From Glutinoglossum americanum (Eukaryota > Ascomycota > Geoglossomycetes > Geoglossales > Geoglossaceae), in the NCBI GenBank assembly GCA_020080175.1, contig JAGHQL010000161.1, positions 1-63,736 of the forward strand: a stretch of 63,736 bases of DNA. The letters are read 5' to 3'. The position numbers were made by a program, and so were the translations under genes. Numbering within the stretch: the stretch's first letter is position 1; each line of letters opens with the position of its first letter. Below, in pieces: positions 36,251 to 48,677 of the stretch. Below the pieces are notes generated by a model. It worked only from the letters and a program-made list of their open reading frames with translations. It ran no database searches and was not told the DNA's origin.

Positions 36251-37162
36251 TGTGCCGGTCCGGGGCTCCCGTTTGGGTGGCATACTCTAAGTCACGTGCT
36301 CGGAACGACCCAGGGGCCTACGCACGACGGCTTCCAGGCAAGGGGTCGTTTACTCCTGTCTTCCTGTCCCTTGGTTGCGGATTACTAAGCCTTAAGCTCG
36401 AAGCTCAGGGGTCTTTCGGGGTGCGTGGCTTGGCGTTATCCGCCTCCCTCGGTCCTTGGTCTGTAAATACCTAAACGTGTTGGCTAGGATAGCGGATCTG
36501 GATTTCTTCCTTAGCTGGCAGTGTTGGGGCACTCCTTGTCTTTGCTAGTTTATAAATGACCCACTAGAAACGAAATACCTTAGTTGCGCCCTGGGATCCT
36601 ATGGACCTTGCTTGCCTCATCTGGAGCGCTGAGGTAACAGGTGATAGAGTCTGGATATATCGGCGGTACGCAGCTGCTCTTGCTCTTCACCATCTTCACC
36701 AACTTCAACGCGAACTTGTATTCCTCCCCAAATCCAGCATTCAGATGGCTCTTGCACCGGTCTTCATCCGAATCCATCCTATCCACCAATTGCTCTGCAC
36801 ACATTGCGGGCACGTAGTACTTCGATTTATTGATACGCAGATTAACCCGCTGAGAAATGGGGCAAGTCGGGGCAGCGGGATAAATGGGAGGACATCTTTA
36901 TCTCAAATGAGGTCTGACATTTGGTCGCTGTATTCTACACTCAACCTAGATCTGAAAGGAGCGCTGTCATGGAACGACCTGGCGGCGATACTGACGAGGC
37001 ATGAGGCAGTATGATACTACAGCAGCGTGGGAACGGGTGGGGAGCGTCCATCACCAGAGGAAGATGAGGGTGGGAATCTGAGCATGAGAGGGATAAGTTT
37101 AGAAGATGAGATCAGAGCTCCGTTAAAGCCGAGAAGTAACAAGACATAGTCTTGGAAATAGT
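36251..37162. other. Between genes; possible relic on the minus strand
   Basis: A minus-strand frame (36813-36580) carries a hydrophilic, gene-like stretch (EQLVDRMDSDEDRCKSHLNA, then EYKFALKLVKMVKSKS), overlapped by an unconvincing plus frame at 36601-37014. It may be a 3' exon of the gene at 37163-37691 or a decayed fragment; I see no splice set that connects them. Confidence 0.35.
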
Positions 37163-37691
37163 TTAGTAGCGTGAAGTTATATGGTATCGCTTTGATCCAG
37201 CTTGCCATTTGATGTGATGGTGCATCTTCGTTGTGATCTCATTCCAATCTCCTTCATGTCTTGGATGACCATAGTAGACAAGGTAGGCAGTGACCCGGCG
37301 GCGTTCTCGTTCGCGCTCCTCCCATCCAGGCTGTCGGCTGCCGGAGCAGTGCCAGCGAGGTTTATTCTCGCCCCAGTCTGGCGGAGCGTCAGGAAAAACA
37401 TAGTTGTGAGTAAGCATCTCACAGGCAACACACTCGCACTCTGAGAGAATGGGGAAAGAAAGGTCAGCTGAGTCCAGAGGGTACAGAGGTTTAGCGTTGA
37501 GGCTTACCATTACCATAAGCATCCAACCAGGCATTGGGCTCGCCGAATTGATAGAAGGGTGGAGATTGTCGAGCCTCCTTTACTGCTTCTTCCTGGAGAG
37601 AGTTGACAAAAGATCCGGAGACGTGAACTTGATGAGTGACGGTGAGCGTGTCATCCAAGCTAGACATGGCGAATAGTGCTTGCTTAGACAA
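37163..37691 (-). CDS. Hypothetical protein, two exons, cysteine cluster
   Basis: Exon 1 is 37691-37508 and exon 2 is 37440-37163. A 67-bp intron (37441-37507) has GTAAGC donor, GCTGAC branch and CTCTCAG acceptor and joins in phase to give 154 codons with stop (153 aa). A second in-frame ATG lies at 37667. The protein has no signal peptide or membrane segment. After a short N-terminal half (FYQFGEPNAWLDAYGN) comes a cluster ECECVACEMLTHNYVF and later WHCSGS, which could bind a metal, then a basic stretch REREREER-like and a His-rich end. I do not recognise the family. Confidence 0.5.
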
Positions 37692-38304
37692 GATATGACA
37701 CCGAAGGCCTCCGGGACTAAAGAACTAAGAGTGATAGAATGTTTATATTGGCGAGGGCTGGGGGTGTTATAGCTTTAACACCACCTGCATTTTGACAGTT
37801 ATGAAATTTGCGTTGTAAACCATCTCAACATCACGTGTATACCAGTTAACGCATAGCCCTATTAAACCTCGCCCGCTTTCAATAATTCGCAGTTTTCCCT
37901 CGTACAAATTCGTCTCCTAGCTTTAAGTCTGGGGGAGATTTTGCATCGCTGCCGCCAACCATCGGTGGAGGGGGGGGTACGTTATGGAGAGGGGGCCGAT
38001 TTATAAGTAGACTTCCCTATAAATCAGTCTAGTTCGCCCAGTGCGCTCACTACTCCACTAATCGACTATCTCTTGATAAAAATTACAATATCAACAACAT
38101 TGACAGCTATCACCGCCGACCAACAAAGCTGCTCGTCCGCATTATGGATTCTTGTGCGGTCTTCTTTAGGAAATATGGCTTCATCCATGAGGTTCACAAG
38201 ACTCATGAGGGCCGGGAATCAACCTTCTATTAAAGCCAGAGAGAAAGATCCACTGCTATTAAGTTGCTGATTAAAGGCATGAGAAACTGGGGTATGCGAT
38301 TCAC
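37692..38304. other. Intergenic
   Basis: Should contain the promoter of the minus-strand gene starting at 37691. A plus-strand frame at 38073-38270 and the alternative frame over the same bases (AVFFRKYGFIHEVHKTHEGR) look faintly protein-like but are short and end at a stop. A G-run is at 37971-37977. Confidence 0.35.
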
Positions 38305-39789
38305 CTAGTTACCGTCGCCTTCCTTCCCATTCTCTCTTCCCTCGTCGTCGCTATCATTGCCAACATTCATATCTCCTTCATCGTCGGTTCCATATAACCC
38401 CTCGGCATCCTTGCCGTCAGTCTCCAATCCGTGCTCTTGGCAATAGAAGTAGGAATGTTCACCGAAGAACTTCCTCTCCATTTCCTCTAGTTGACTATAC
38501 GCTTCCTTATACCTGGCGACCATCTTTTCCCTCACAGCTGCAACGTATACCCTGGCCCTTTCGTCATCGTCACCTAGCAGGATGTCTTTCTCTTTGGTGG
38601 CCTGGGGGTCTGTCCATTTCCCTCTACTCACCAAGGTGTCTCCAAGGGCAGAGGAACCTTCCATGATAATGGAGCCTGGGAATCGGAAGCCTGGGAGACC
38701 ATACCTCGGAGTTTGACCACTAAGTTCTCTACCAGGAGCCTCAAGATCCCTATGACAGGCAGCAAGCTCGCTCCAGGAAAGAGTGCCGTGGATTTCCAAG
38801 TCCTCATGATTCTCAAGAATACCAGAGTACCAGGGATTCAGGGTACTGCGCCTACGGTTGGAAAAAGGGGTGGAGCCATGGATGATCTCGGGTTGTGTGA
38901 TTCTAATACCGAAGGCCGGGCATGGAGCGGGCTCCGGTTCTCCCCAGTCACGTCTATCCTCGGCGCGGTAGGAGGCACTGCAATTAGTAGTGAAGCTGGC
39001 TGGATCTTCCCCGCGTCTGAGACGACGAGCATGCCATTCTTTGATATGACGGTGGAAGCCGGGTACAACCACGGTGCAACCGTCAGCCTCCTCATCGTCC
39101 AAGGACATGCTAGAGCTGAGCAAGTTGCCGCCGCTGCCATCCTGGACAAATTTGGAGGTATTAAGATCTAGGTGGAGGAAGCCGGTAGTCTCCCCACCTG
39201 TGTCGGTGTCCTTGGTTATATAGGGATAGGTGATGAGCCTCCAATTCTTGTCTGGGCGGGCGGAGGCAATGATGGCATACCAGACAGGATCCTGCCGGAC
39301 GAGCTGTTGGATCAGGCTATAGAACATATTCCTGAGCCAGCCAAGACGGGACCTGCCAGACAGGTTGCGGTGATGGTGCTTGTATATAGCAAACTCCACG
39401 TCAATGCTATTCATTACACTTGGCTGTCTTAAATAATTAAAGACGCCGCCTATCACTATGGTGCCGTCCCGTTGCCAAATCTGCCAGGATCCAGCACCTG
39501 CAAATCTCTCGAAGGTCCTTACGGCGTCAAAGGTGAACTCCGGCAGGGCTACCGGAGCATACCTGTACACGGTGAGCCTGTCGGCGTTAACAGCAGGTCT
39601 CTTAGACCTGTAGAACCAATCATGATGCTTAACTTTGAATACGGCAAGATTGGAAGCATGCCTGACGACTTTGGATATCCGATCCTTAAGTACTAAATTG
39701 GGGTGATTGTTATGGAGACCGACAGAGCGGGAACTCAAAGTGCGGAGGTGGCGACGGCACATAAGATCGAGCCTCGCTTTAAAAGCCAA
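38305..39789 (-). CDS. Possible 2OG-Fe(II) dioxygenase-like protein (C-terminal part)
   Basis: A single 494-residue frame. Its first codon in this span is TTG; the first ATG is at 39762 and the frame stays open upstream to about 39895, so the true start is spliced or lies further right. The sequence is well preserved: ARLDLMCRRHLRTLSSRSVG, AVFKVKHHDWFYRSKRPAVN, YAPVALPEF, FAGAGSWQIWQRDGTIVIGG. Residues 206-208 (LHLDLN) give an HxD, followed by SLDDEEADGCTVVVPGFH, then EIIHGST (H304) and RRRS (R312-314). HxD...H...R is the order used by 2-oxoglutarate/Fe(II) dioxygenases such as the phytanoyl-CoA hydroxylase and TET/JBP groups. The assignment rests only on this motif order; the remote family is unknown to me. 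The C-terminus is acidic. The DNA just upstream (39943-40110) encodes an acidic E/D/V repeat and then meets the pogo element at 40143. Confidence 0.5.
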   Translation of the reverse strand: MAFKARLDLMCRRHLRTLSSRSVGLHNNHPNLVLKDRISKVVRHASNLAVFKVKHHDWFYRSKRPAVNADRLTVYRYAPVALPEFTFDAVRTFERFAGAGSWQIWQRDGTIVIGGVFNYLRQPSVMNSIDVEFAIYKHHHRNLSGRSRLGWLRNMFYSLIQQLVRQDPVWYAIIASARPDKNWRLITYPYITKDTDTGGETTGFLHLDLNTSKFVQDGSGGNLLSSSMSLDDEEADGCTVVVPGFHRHIKEWHARRLRRGEDPASFTTNCSASYRAEDRRDWGEPEPAPCPAFGIRITQPEIIHGSTPFSNRRRSTLNPWYSGILENHEDLEIHGTLSWSELAACHRDLEAPGRELSGQTPRYGLPGFRFPGSIIMEGSSALGDTLVSRGKWTDPQATKEKDILLGDDDERARVYVAAVREKMVARYKEAYSQLEEMERKFFGEHSYFYCQEHGLETDGKDAEGLYGTDDEGDMNVGNDSDDEGRENGKEGDGN

Positions 39790-40969
39790 CTTAAGCAGTC
39801 GAATACCTTTCTTGTCGTCCGAGTTGTCTTGAAGGCCAGAGAGGGCCTCAACGACACTGATAGAGCAGGTGCATCTCCTAGGAGTGACTGTAGCTGAACT
39901 GAGAACTAGATTCGTTGCTTACTTGAGGTCATTGATGCTTTAATGGTTTCGTTGGGACTGGCGCTTGAAGCATCTGGAGTTTCGAAGCTGCAGTCATCCT
40001 CGCCGCCCTCAACGTCCTCAATGCCCTCAACATCCTCAGTAACGTATTTGACGGTGAGGTTGCCGGACACGGCGAGTTTGCCGCTTACCGAGCACTACTG
40101 TCACCCCACCCCGCCGAATTCTGGCAAAGTCAATTCTTATCCTATGGCCATAGAAATTTAATGGGAGCTAGTTTAGTATATAGATAATTAAAAAATAGAA
40201 TATGGAATCAATGCACCAAGTTTTGGCAGTGTGGTGTAGAAACCCCCCTAATGACCTCCTTTTTACATACCCCCCCTCCCTAAGCTCAGGGCTGGACTCA
40301 AAATTAATGGGATCAATCCCAGCTACTATGAAAAGGTCAAATAGACCCTATTAGTGAATTTGGTAAGAGAATAGCTCATTGGTTACAAAGATACCAAAGT
40401 ACTAGGGTGCTACTGAAGGAGTTGAAGCTAGTATCTGCAAGAATATGCAACTATATATATACTTCTTCGCTTGACTACCCAACCTCACAATGCCAGCACA
40501 TAGATATATGTGATTCATTCTAGAGTCAGTTTTGCCCGTAGATTTGCATAGTGACCTCAGATTTTTCATATCTTCACTCCTTCAAAAGTTATAAACTCCC
40601 GAAGTTGTAAATATATCTTCTAAGTAAAATAAGGACTATGAGGACAGACTACAGACTGCTCTAAAGGAACTAAGCCTTCAACTGAAGCTTTCTCTTCCCT
40701 TAACAGCTGAGAGGTTCAATGTGAAGAAGAGAACCCTGCATAGTAGAAGAAATGAGGGAAGACAATATCCTCAAAAAGCACATCTTCATGAGTGTTTCCT
40801 TAATCCTCAACAAGAGCAAGCATTAGTTCATTGGATCTGTATACAAGATGATAGAGGTATTTCACCATACTTGAATTTTGTCAAAGACAAAGTCTTAGCT
40901 ATAATATAGCAGTTACAGCCTAAGACCTCTTTAGGAGAGTATTGGCTAGATAGGTTTATCAAGTGCCAC

Positions 40970-41441
40970 TGTTATAATTTGTAGTCAGTTACCCGGCGAG
41001 GCCATTTAAGCCTCCGCGGCCAGGTAACTAGTTTGGGTTACGTAAATGGCAACTTGCTTATATGATTATATGGATTCTGCAAGTGTATATCCTTATTGCT
41101 TTATAATATTTGGTCTATTGTTGAATGCCCATCGTGTATATAAGTAGCTCGCTGGCCTCCCGCTGGAGGTCAGCAATCAGTTCTTTTACATCTCCTGCTT
41201 ACTAGAATCAAGTTTATTTTGTCTACTCTACATTCTAAACTGGGCCAACATCAAGTCGCCCTGAATCATTGACCATTAAGTCCATCCATTAGTCTTCATA
41301 TATTTAGACATTACCTAGACACAGACCAGTCAGCCAGCCATTGTCATCACTGTGGAGTATGACGTCACACTGTTATCAAACCCCTTAGATCTCTCGACGT
41401 TGGAGTGCCTTTGTGTCATCTTGGTATCAAGAGTTCTTACA
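40970..41441 (+). repeat. 5' LTR of chromovirus B
   Basis: 472 bp, TGTTATAATTTG to GAGTTCTTACA. Same family as 15874-16365, 27036-27507, 29563-30026 and 48206-48677. It contains the conserved GTATATAAGTAGCTCGCTGG block, a likely promoter TATA region. Confidence 0.9.
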
Positions 41442-44400
41442 ACTCTGATCGCTCTTATCTTTTGGGACAACAGTCCGACGATCTACCAATAGCATGACAT
41501 CATAGTTAGCAGTGACGAGTCTATCCATGAAACTCAACAGCTCATGAGACCCTTGTCAAGCAGCGTAACTATGTCGCCCGATAGCGAGACGACAGAACGA
41601 TATGTTAGTCAATTGACAAAAGAGAGGCAAGATCTTCTACAAAAGGTAAAGAAGATCAGGAAGCTATAAGAGGAGATTTGGTTGTTATGTGAGCAGGCTG
41701 AGGCCAGGCCGCCGCAGGATACTATTTCCATAGTGGATGGTAGTAGCAAGTCTGGTAGGAAATGCCATCAGGATGGCTTGAGAATTCAAATGGTCAGGAT
41801 GCTACTTTGTAGGAGGACTACAAAACATATTTGCAGAACCTTTTTCAGAGTCTGGCAATCTACGCAGTAATGCTGGCCTGATATTTCCACGAGGTGGTCC
41901 AACAACCTAGTCAAATAGTTACACAATTCGTTAATTATCTAAATGACCTTGAAGGCGAGATGCCGTCCTTTGATAAAGAGCATCGAAGGCTTATACTACT
42001 CGGCAAACTCTCACCAGAAATAACTCATGCTCTTAACAATTACCAGGCCGTTTCAGACACAAGAGCTAAACTAATCGCTTTAGCAATATAGCTAGAGGCA
42101 AACCTATGGAGGTCTAATCCTCACGACAGGAAATCGACGGGGACCCCGCGGAATAGTGGTAGTAAGGGGAAAGGCAGGTCTCACGAAAATTCTACTAAGA
42201 ATTCAGAACTGGACTTGAAGAATGTGGCACTGCAGCCCACCCCTGCAACTCTGACAGGATCAAAGTATTCTTAGCTTAGAAAGGAGAAGTGAGACTGTAG
42301 GGCAAAAGGGGGACTATGTTTCAGGTGTAGAAAGGAAAGCCACTATACAACAGTATGCCCCACTCGCACCAACTCCCTCGATAAGGTTAAGAAGTAAGAA
42401 AACTCCAAGTCCCAGTAACTGATGCCTCTGCGATGCTGGGACGAATGAGGTTCCAAGGCAGTCTACAAAACCTGAAGGCTGAGGTAGAATGCTGAACCAG
42501 CAGAGGTTGAAACAAGGTTAAAGCCTTGATTGATTCAGGCACTAAACTAAACATAGTGTCCCAACTCCTGGTCAAGGAGACAGAGTAGCAGCTGCGGCCC
42601 GACGGGGTACTGAAGGTCGAAACGATTGATAGCCAGAAAGTTTGAACTTATGAGTCATTGAATATCATGACCAACATAACTGATAGGCAAAAGTAACAAA
42701 AGACTAGATAGGATGATTATGTCATGATGAATCTCTAAAACTATGATCTAGTATTGGAAGCACCATAGCTCCAAACCCAAAATCCAGAAATTGACTGGAG
42801 AGCAAAGACATGAGCTTATATAGAAAGAGTCGAATCTCCAGAACCCATGGGGGCTGAGGCCTTCTTCGAAGCTGCCTTGAAGGCAAACCACCTATGCGCT
42901 GTCTGATATATGTTAACCACTTCTGATGAAGCAGACGAGCTACTTCCGAAGTATAATAATTATCAGAACATCTTTTCTAAAGACATGGTAAATAAGCTAC
43001 TATTATAAGGCCACCCAGAATATGCTATTGAGCTGACAGGTGAGCTGCCACATGGTTCTATATATAACCTATCGGAAAAAGAACTGAGAGTTCTTCGAAC
43101 TTATATCTAGGATAGCTTGAATAGAGGCTGGATCAGAGAGTCCAAAAGCCCACGGAAGCACTCATATTGTTCACCTCTAAAAAGGATGAAGAGCTTCGAC
43201 TATGCGTTGACTACCAGGGTTTGAACAAAGTAACCGTTAAGAACTGATATCCAATCTCATTAATCGAAGAGATCATAGATCGGCTATCGAAGGCAAAAGT
43301 CTACACAAAGTTTGACTTGCACAATACATACTATCAAGTGAGGATCTGGCAAGGCGACGAGTGAAAGATAGCCTTTCAGATAAGATATGACCATTTTGAA
43401 TATATGGTCATACTATTCAGATTGGCTAACGCTCTGGTAACCTTCTAGGTATATATTAATTGTGCCTTAGCTGGATTAGTTGATGTGACTTGTATCATTT
43501 ACCTGGATGATATACTCATCTATTCGGACAATTTCGTGGAGTACCATCGGCATGTTGTCGAGGTGCTAGAATACCTTAGGAAATATAAATTGTTTATCAA
43601 AACATCGAAATGCAAGTTTAGTATCGACGTAGTTAACTTTTTAAGGTTCGTATTGGGACCCGACAGTGTTGCGATGGAGTCGAGCAGGGTGTAGGCCATT
43701 CAGGAATAGCCTGAACCATGTACCTTCTGAGAGGTCCAAGTCTTTTTGGGATTCACTAACTTTTACTGATGCTTCATTGCTGCTTATTTAAAGATAGCAG
43801 CACTTTTGATGGCCATGCTTAAGGGAAGCAAGGATGGTAAGAAGTCTGGGCCCTATGACATGACGCCAGAGGCTCAACGGGCATTTCAGAAGCTGAAAGC
43901 AGCCTTTCTAATAGCCCTGATATTGCAACATTTTGACTCAGAGAAGCTAATACATTTAGAAACGGATGCTTCTGGGTTTGCTATTGCTGGCATATTGAGT
44001 CAGCTGGGCATACTGATGATAGGCTGCCACTTAGACATGTATTGACATCCAGTAACATTCTGGTCTTGGAAAATGATTCTGGTGAAATGGAATTATAAGA
44101 CATATGACCAAGAACTTTTAGCTATAGTGAAAAGCTTTAAGCATTGGTGCCACTACCTAGAGAGTAGTCGGTACCTGTTACTATTCTGTCAGACCATGCT
44201 AACCTCCGGTACTTTATGAATACGAAGAAGTTGTCAAGACACTAAGTGCAATGAGCAAAATACTTAGCAGCTTTTGATTTTGAAATACAATACTGGAAGG
44301 GAACAAGCAACCTGGCAGACGGACCCTCTCAGTGCCCTGACTACGAGGTGATGTTGGAAAGAGAGAACCAATTGCTACTACCTACCCTGAAGCAGAAACT

Positions 44401-46589
44401 TTAGCTGGGATTGGACCTAGAGAAAAAGAGGCTATGAATGGTAGCAATGCTGCGGGAATGGGTAGCATGTGTAGGGGTTGCGATCGACCCACCATAGTGA
44501 CTGAGACAAATATTCTCGGAGGTCGCAATAGAGACTGATGAATCTGAAGGCATCTGGGAATGAGTGACCTTAGGAGCAGTAAGGCGGAAGCACAAGGCTC
44601 CGCCGTCTCAAGAAACCTCAGGTGAGAGAGCTGCAAGATCTGAACCCGATTTGAGTAAGGAATCAGACGAAGTGGAAGTAGTCGACAAGACGTCGACCTC
44701 TCTTCGGCATAGTGATAGAGTTAGTCCCATCACTGGTACTGGTGGTCTAGAACACCTCATATTACGGTAGGTAGTCATGGAGGCTATTTCTACCGAAATG
44801 GCATATGAAGAGCCAAAAGAATTATTTACAGAACTTCTTCTTGAACTCCAGACAAGGGACATCTCAATTGGACAATAGAAGAGTGACTTTTCGATGGGAT
44901 GTCTTCAAGTCACTAGGTCCCTAAAGGACAACTGGGCAATAGATGATAATGGTCTATTGTACTTTAAGGGGGCTGCTTGCGTGCCGAAGGATCAGGCAGT
45001 GCAGCAAGAAATTATAAAAATAAACCATGATGATTCTTATGGTAGCCACTTTGGTGCAGTTAGGACTACAGAGTTAATCCGTTGGAAGTACTACTGACCG
45101 ATGATAGTGGCGAATATAAAAGAATATGTCAAAGGGTGTAACATATGTCAGAGGATGAAGGCTCCCCAATATCGTCCATATGAAGAGCTGCAACCATTCT
45201 ATATATCTAGCTATCCATAGAAAAGCATTTCAATGGATATGGTTGTGGGGCTACCACTGAGTACCGACAGTAACTCGAAAGCATATGATACTATCTTTGT
45301 AGTAGTAGATCAATTTATCAAGATGACTAAATACTTCTCAATTCGAATGATTATTACTACGTCTGAGCTCACTGACCTTTTTCATAGGAGGGTAATATGT
45401 GAGTTCGGGATGCTAAGGTCTATTGTATCAGATAGAGGTAGCCTCTTTATCAGCCAATTCTGGTCAAGTCTATGCTTCTATATGAAGGCAAGATGCTGCC
45501 TGAGTACTACTTTCCACCCTCAAATGGACAGTCAAATAGAAATGTAGAATCAGACGTTGGAGCATTACTTTTGGTTCTACGTTGTATACTAGCAGGGTGA
45601 TTAGGTAAGCCGACTGGAGCAGGCAGAATTTACATATAATAATACGATTCACGTGTCGATGGGAGTAATATTATTCTATACCATGTATGACTATTATCCA
45701 GAGTTCACATGGGATGTCGAGGTCGATATCCCTGAAGGGGAGGCACCTGCAGCACACGAACGTGTAATAGCAATAAATGACCTGAGAGTCAAACTGTCAG
45801 AATACTTACAGGAGGCAGTTGAGTACCAAGCAAAGTACTATAATCAATGACATACCCCTGAACAATATAACATTGGCTAAGAAGTCCTCCTATCCTCAAA
45901 GAACATTGCATTAGCCCAACCAAACCAAAAGTTGGATTATCGCTTCTTAGGACTATTCGAAATCCTCGAATCTGTTGAGAAACAGGCATATTAACTAAGG
46001 CTGCCTAAGACATTAGAGCGAATCCACCCTATGTTCCATGTATCCCTCTTGGAACTATACTGACAAAGACCTGACAAGATCCCAGTGACTTCCCCACCCG
46101 TGATCCTAGTAGATGGTGGTAAGGAGTATGAAGTAGAAGACATTCTGGACAAACACAAACACTATTGGAAAACACAATATCTAGTCAAATAGGCTGGGTA
46201 TTCAGACTCAGAGAACTCCTGTAAGTACGAATCAAGTCTTGGAAACGTAATGGTATTGTTGTAGGCATTTAAGGATCGGCCTCTCATCGTCATGCTACCG
46301 AAACCCAAGGGCCCCCTGTGTAAAAGATGCAAAGGCTAGATACTCTTTCTGCACTTTTCCCTAAAGGGGTTTTTATATAGTTTTAATGAGGTTAGCTAGG
46401 GAAAGACATACTGTTGACCACCCTTCGGACCCCTGTCGGGATTCCAGTATGCTGATAGCAAGGGGTTAGTGACTTGTCATACAGACAAGTCCTACAACTC
46501 TATGGGTTACTAATATTACTCTACAAGTTTACGGCGAAGTCACTATGGTATGAAAAAGAAGTTGGCAGTTATAAAAAACTTTTTATTCT

Positions 46590-47697
46590 TTATAATAAAA
46601 AAAAGGAAAAAGATGCTAAGGAGTGGATGGCCCGAAGGCCACACAAAAGGAAAGCGACAAAGGAGAGGACAAGTGAGTGAATAGCCCAAAGGCCACATGA
46701 AAGAAAAGATGAAAGGAAAAAACAAAGGAAAGACAGAAGGAATAAATAGCCCAAAGGCCCACCAACGCCACCACTACTTCTCTCCACTCTCCCCCACATT
46801 CTCCATCTCTTCGTCCCCATTATCCTCCTCCTCTTCTTCTTCCTCCTCCTATTCCTCTTCTTCCTGCCCCGCCTCCTCTTCAGAATCCTCCGAATCCTCG
46901 ACAGGACCGGAGGGGGGAGAGGCGGGGACTGGAAGTAATTGAGAAAGCTCCACCTATGCAGCAGGTTAGTATGAGGGATGCTAGAGGTGAGACAGAAGTA
47001 AAGGGAGGAGAAACTTACCTGATAACAAAGCAGACTAATGACTTGGTTCATTTGCTTGACCAGGCGAGCGAGCATTGGTATGGCGGTGGAGTCCACTGCC
47101 TCTAGAGAGGAAGGGGCTCCACACATAATGGTCTTCACAGTATGGGTATATGCCTGCTGCCATTTCGCTAATGAAGAAATGGCCTTCTGGAGGAGAGTCC
47201 TCTGGTTGGTAATTCCCTGGTTGCAGGGCAGACACAGGCAGAGCATACGCCATGCAGACCGTTGCACACCCAGAAGGGCCACAATACAAGAGGAAGGAAT
47301 CTATCAATAGTAGTTAGCATAGGATTTCTGATGGAGGGAGCAAGCAAGAAACCGACGAAGACATAGTGAAGAGGATACTCACCTACTTGCAGCTCTTCTT
47401 CAAGTGAGTGCAGCAACTGCACTTGAGACCTGGTGCAGGATGCATGTAAGCAAGTGAAGGTATCTCCTGATACCACTTGCTACATCGAAGGCAGCAAGCC
47501 CAAAGAAGAGTCGGGGGAGCAATAGGGTCTAGTGGTAGCAACGGACGAAATGCAGTCGGTCTAGGGGCCAGCGAAGAAGATAGCAGTAGGTGACGGTACT
47601 GAATCGTAGGGACGAAATGCGACATCATAGTGACAAGGTTCCGGACGGAGGTCTGAGGTACTATATTAAAGGCAAAGCTCAGCAGAAATAAAAACAC
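46590..47697 (-). other. Antisense accessory coding region of chromovirus B
   Basis: On the strand opposite to gag-pol, long minus frames cover this interval. The right part (47697-47383) is cysteine-rich (CCLRCSKWYQ and CSCCTHLKKSC, a possible zinc cluster). The middle (47282-47019) is an amphipathic helical stretch (ISSLAKWQQAYTHTVKTIMC, LARLVKQMNQVISLL). The left part is a strongly acidic run seen on the plus strand as TCC/TTC repeats at 46815-46905. Two intervals, 47301-47382 and 46954-47018, look like GT-AG introns with GCTAAC and ACTAAC branch sites. It resembles a real, spliced, fungal-type gene carried by the element. Function unknown; it is broken together with its host element. Confidence 0.55.
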
Positions 47698-48205
47698 AAG
47701 AGGAATCGCTGCGAGGCAGAAAAGAGATTATGAACAAGTCAATGGGGGCTAAGAAATGAATAGCTACGGCATAGCTAGAAGGTAGTGAAGAAGTGAAGGA
47801 GAAGAGAAGTTGGCTGGCATAAGAATAACATATCATGTTGTTAGCGTGTTGACTAGGTAACTCCTGAGAGTTGCAACTCTACTTACAAACAAAAATTGCC
47901 ACTAGCTATGGTGGGTAGCCTTGGTTGCTTAAGCAACCCGATGGGAGGGTATAGCCCTAACCGATCATGCCATTCACTTAGTCAATCCATTTTGAATTCT
48001 CTAAGTTCACTACTATCTTCATATGGGGGGCCACCTGCTCCCCGATGGATCCTTCGAAGATGTTCGATTTCACCCCCTATTCTACCCTTACATCCACTGG
48101 AGTCACATACTATCTACCTATATAGGTGACACCTGAGTTAGGATTAGCTAAAGGTGTCCGATACTCATATAGACCTAGGGGCCAGGTCTTTAAAGGGGAG
48201 GCAGT

Positions 48206-48677
48206 TGTCATGATTTATAGTCGGTTACCTGGCAAGGCCATTTAGGTCTCTGTGGCTGGGTAACTAGCTCAGGTTACATAAACAGCAACTCACTTATATG
48301 ACTATATGGATTCTGCAAATGTACATCCTTATTGCTTTATGATGTCTGGTCCATTGTTGAATGCCCGTCGTGTATATAAGTAGCTCGCTGGTCTCCCGCT
48401 GGAGGTCAGCGATCAGTTCTTTTACATCTCCTGCTTACTAGAATCAAGTTTATTCCATCTACTCTATATTCTAAACTGGGCTGATGTCAAGTCGCCCTGA
48501 ATCATCGACCATTAAATCTATCCATTAGTTTTCATACATCTAGACATTACCTAGATGCAGACCAATTGGCCAGCCATCATCATCACTGTGGGGTATGACG
48601 TCACACTGTTATCGAACCCCCTAGATCCCTCGACGTCAGAGTGCCTTCATGTCGCCTTGGCATCGAGAGTTCTTACA
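48206..48677 (+). repeat. 3' LTR of chromovirus B
   Basis: 472 bp, TGTCATGATTTATAGTCGG to GAGAGTTCTTACA, preceded by the purine-rich tract AAAGGGGAGGCAG. Same length as the 5' LTR and similar throughout. Confidence 0.9.

Larger units (their letters stand above)
40970..48677 (+). mobile_element. Ty3/gypsy chromovirus fossil B
   Basis: A complete-length copy, 7.7 kb, with 472-bp LTRs at 40970-41441 and 48206-48677 and target copies GCCAC (40965-40969) and GTCAC (48678-48682). Plus-strand parts in order: gag about 41530-42400 with a CCHC knuckle near 42316-42360, protease about 42500-42760, reverse transcriptase about 43150-43700 (YLDDILIYS active-site block), RNase H about 43850-44330, integrase about 44950-45860, chromodomain-like segment about 46110-46270. 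It is broken, with several dozen breaks, but the two LTRs are close and long frames survive; it is younger than gypsy A. Between the integrase and the 3' LTR it carries 1.8 kb with an antisense coding region (separate entry). Confidence 0.9.

Noticed and set aside
37971-37977. Homopolymer G/C runs (also 34086-34093, 9811-9820, 61151-61160, 63559-63565)
   Set aside because: No structure around them; may be ordinary slippage or assembly uncertainty.
46815-46905. Polypyrimidine TCC/TTC run as a triplex or satellite
   Set aside because: Better explained as codons of the acidic tail of the antisense reading frame; not an independent repeat.
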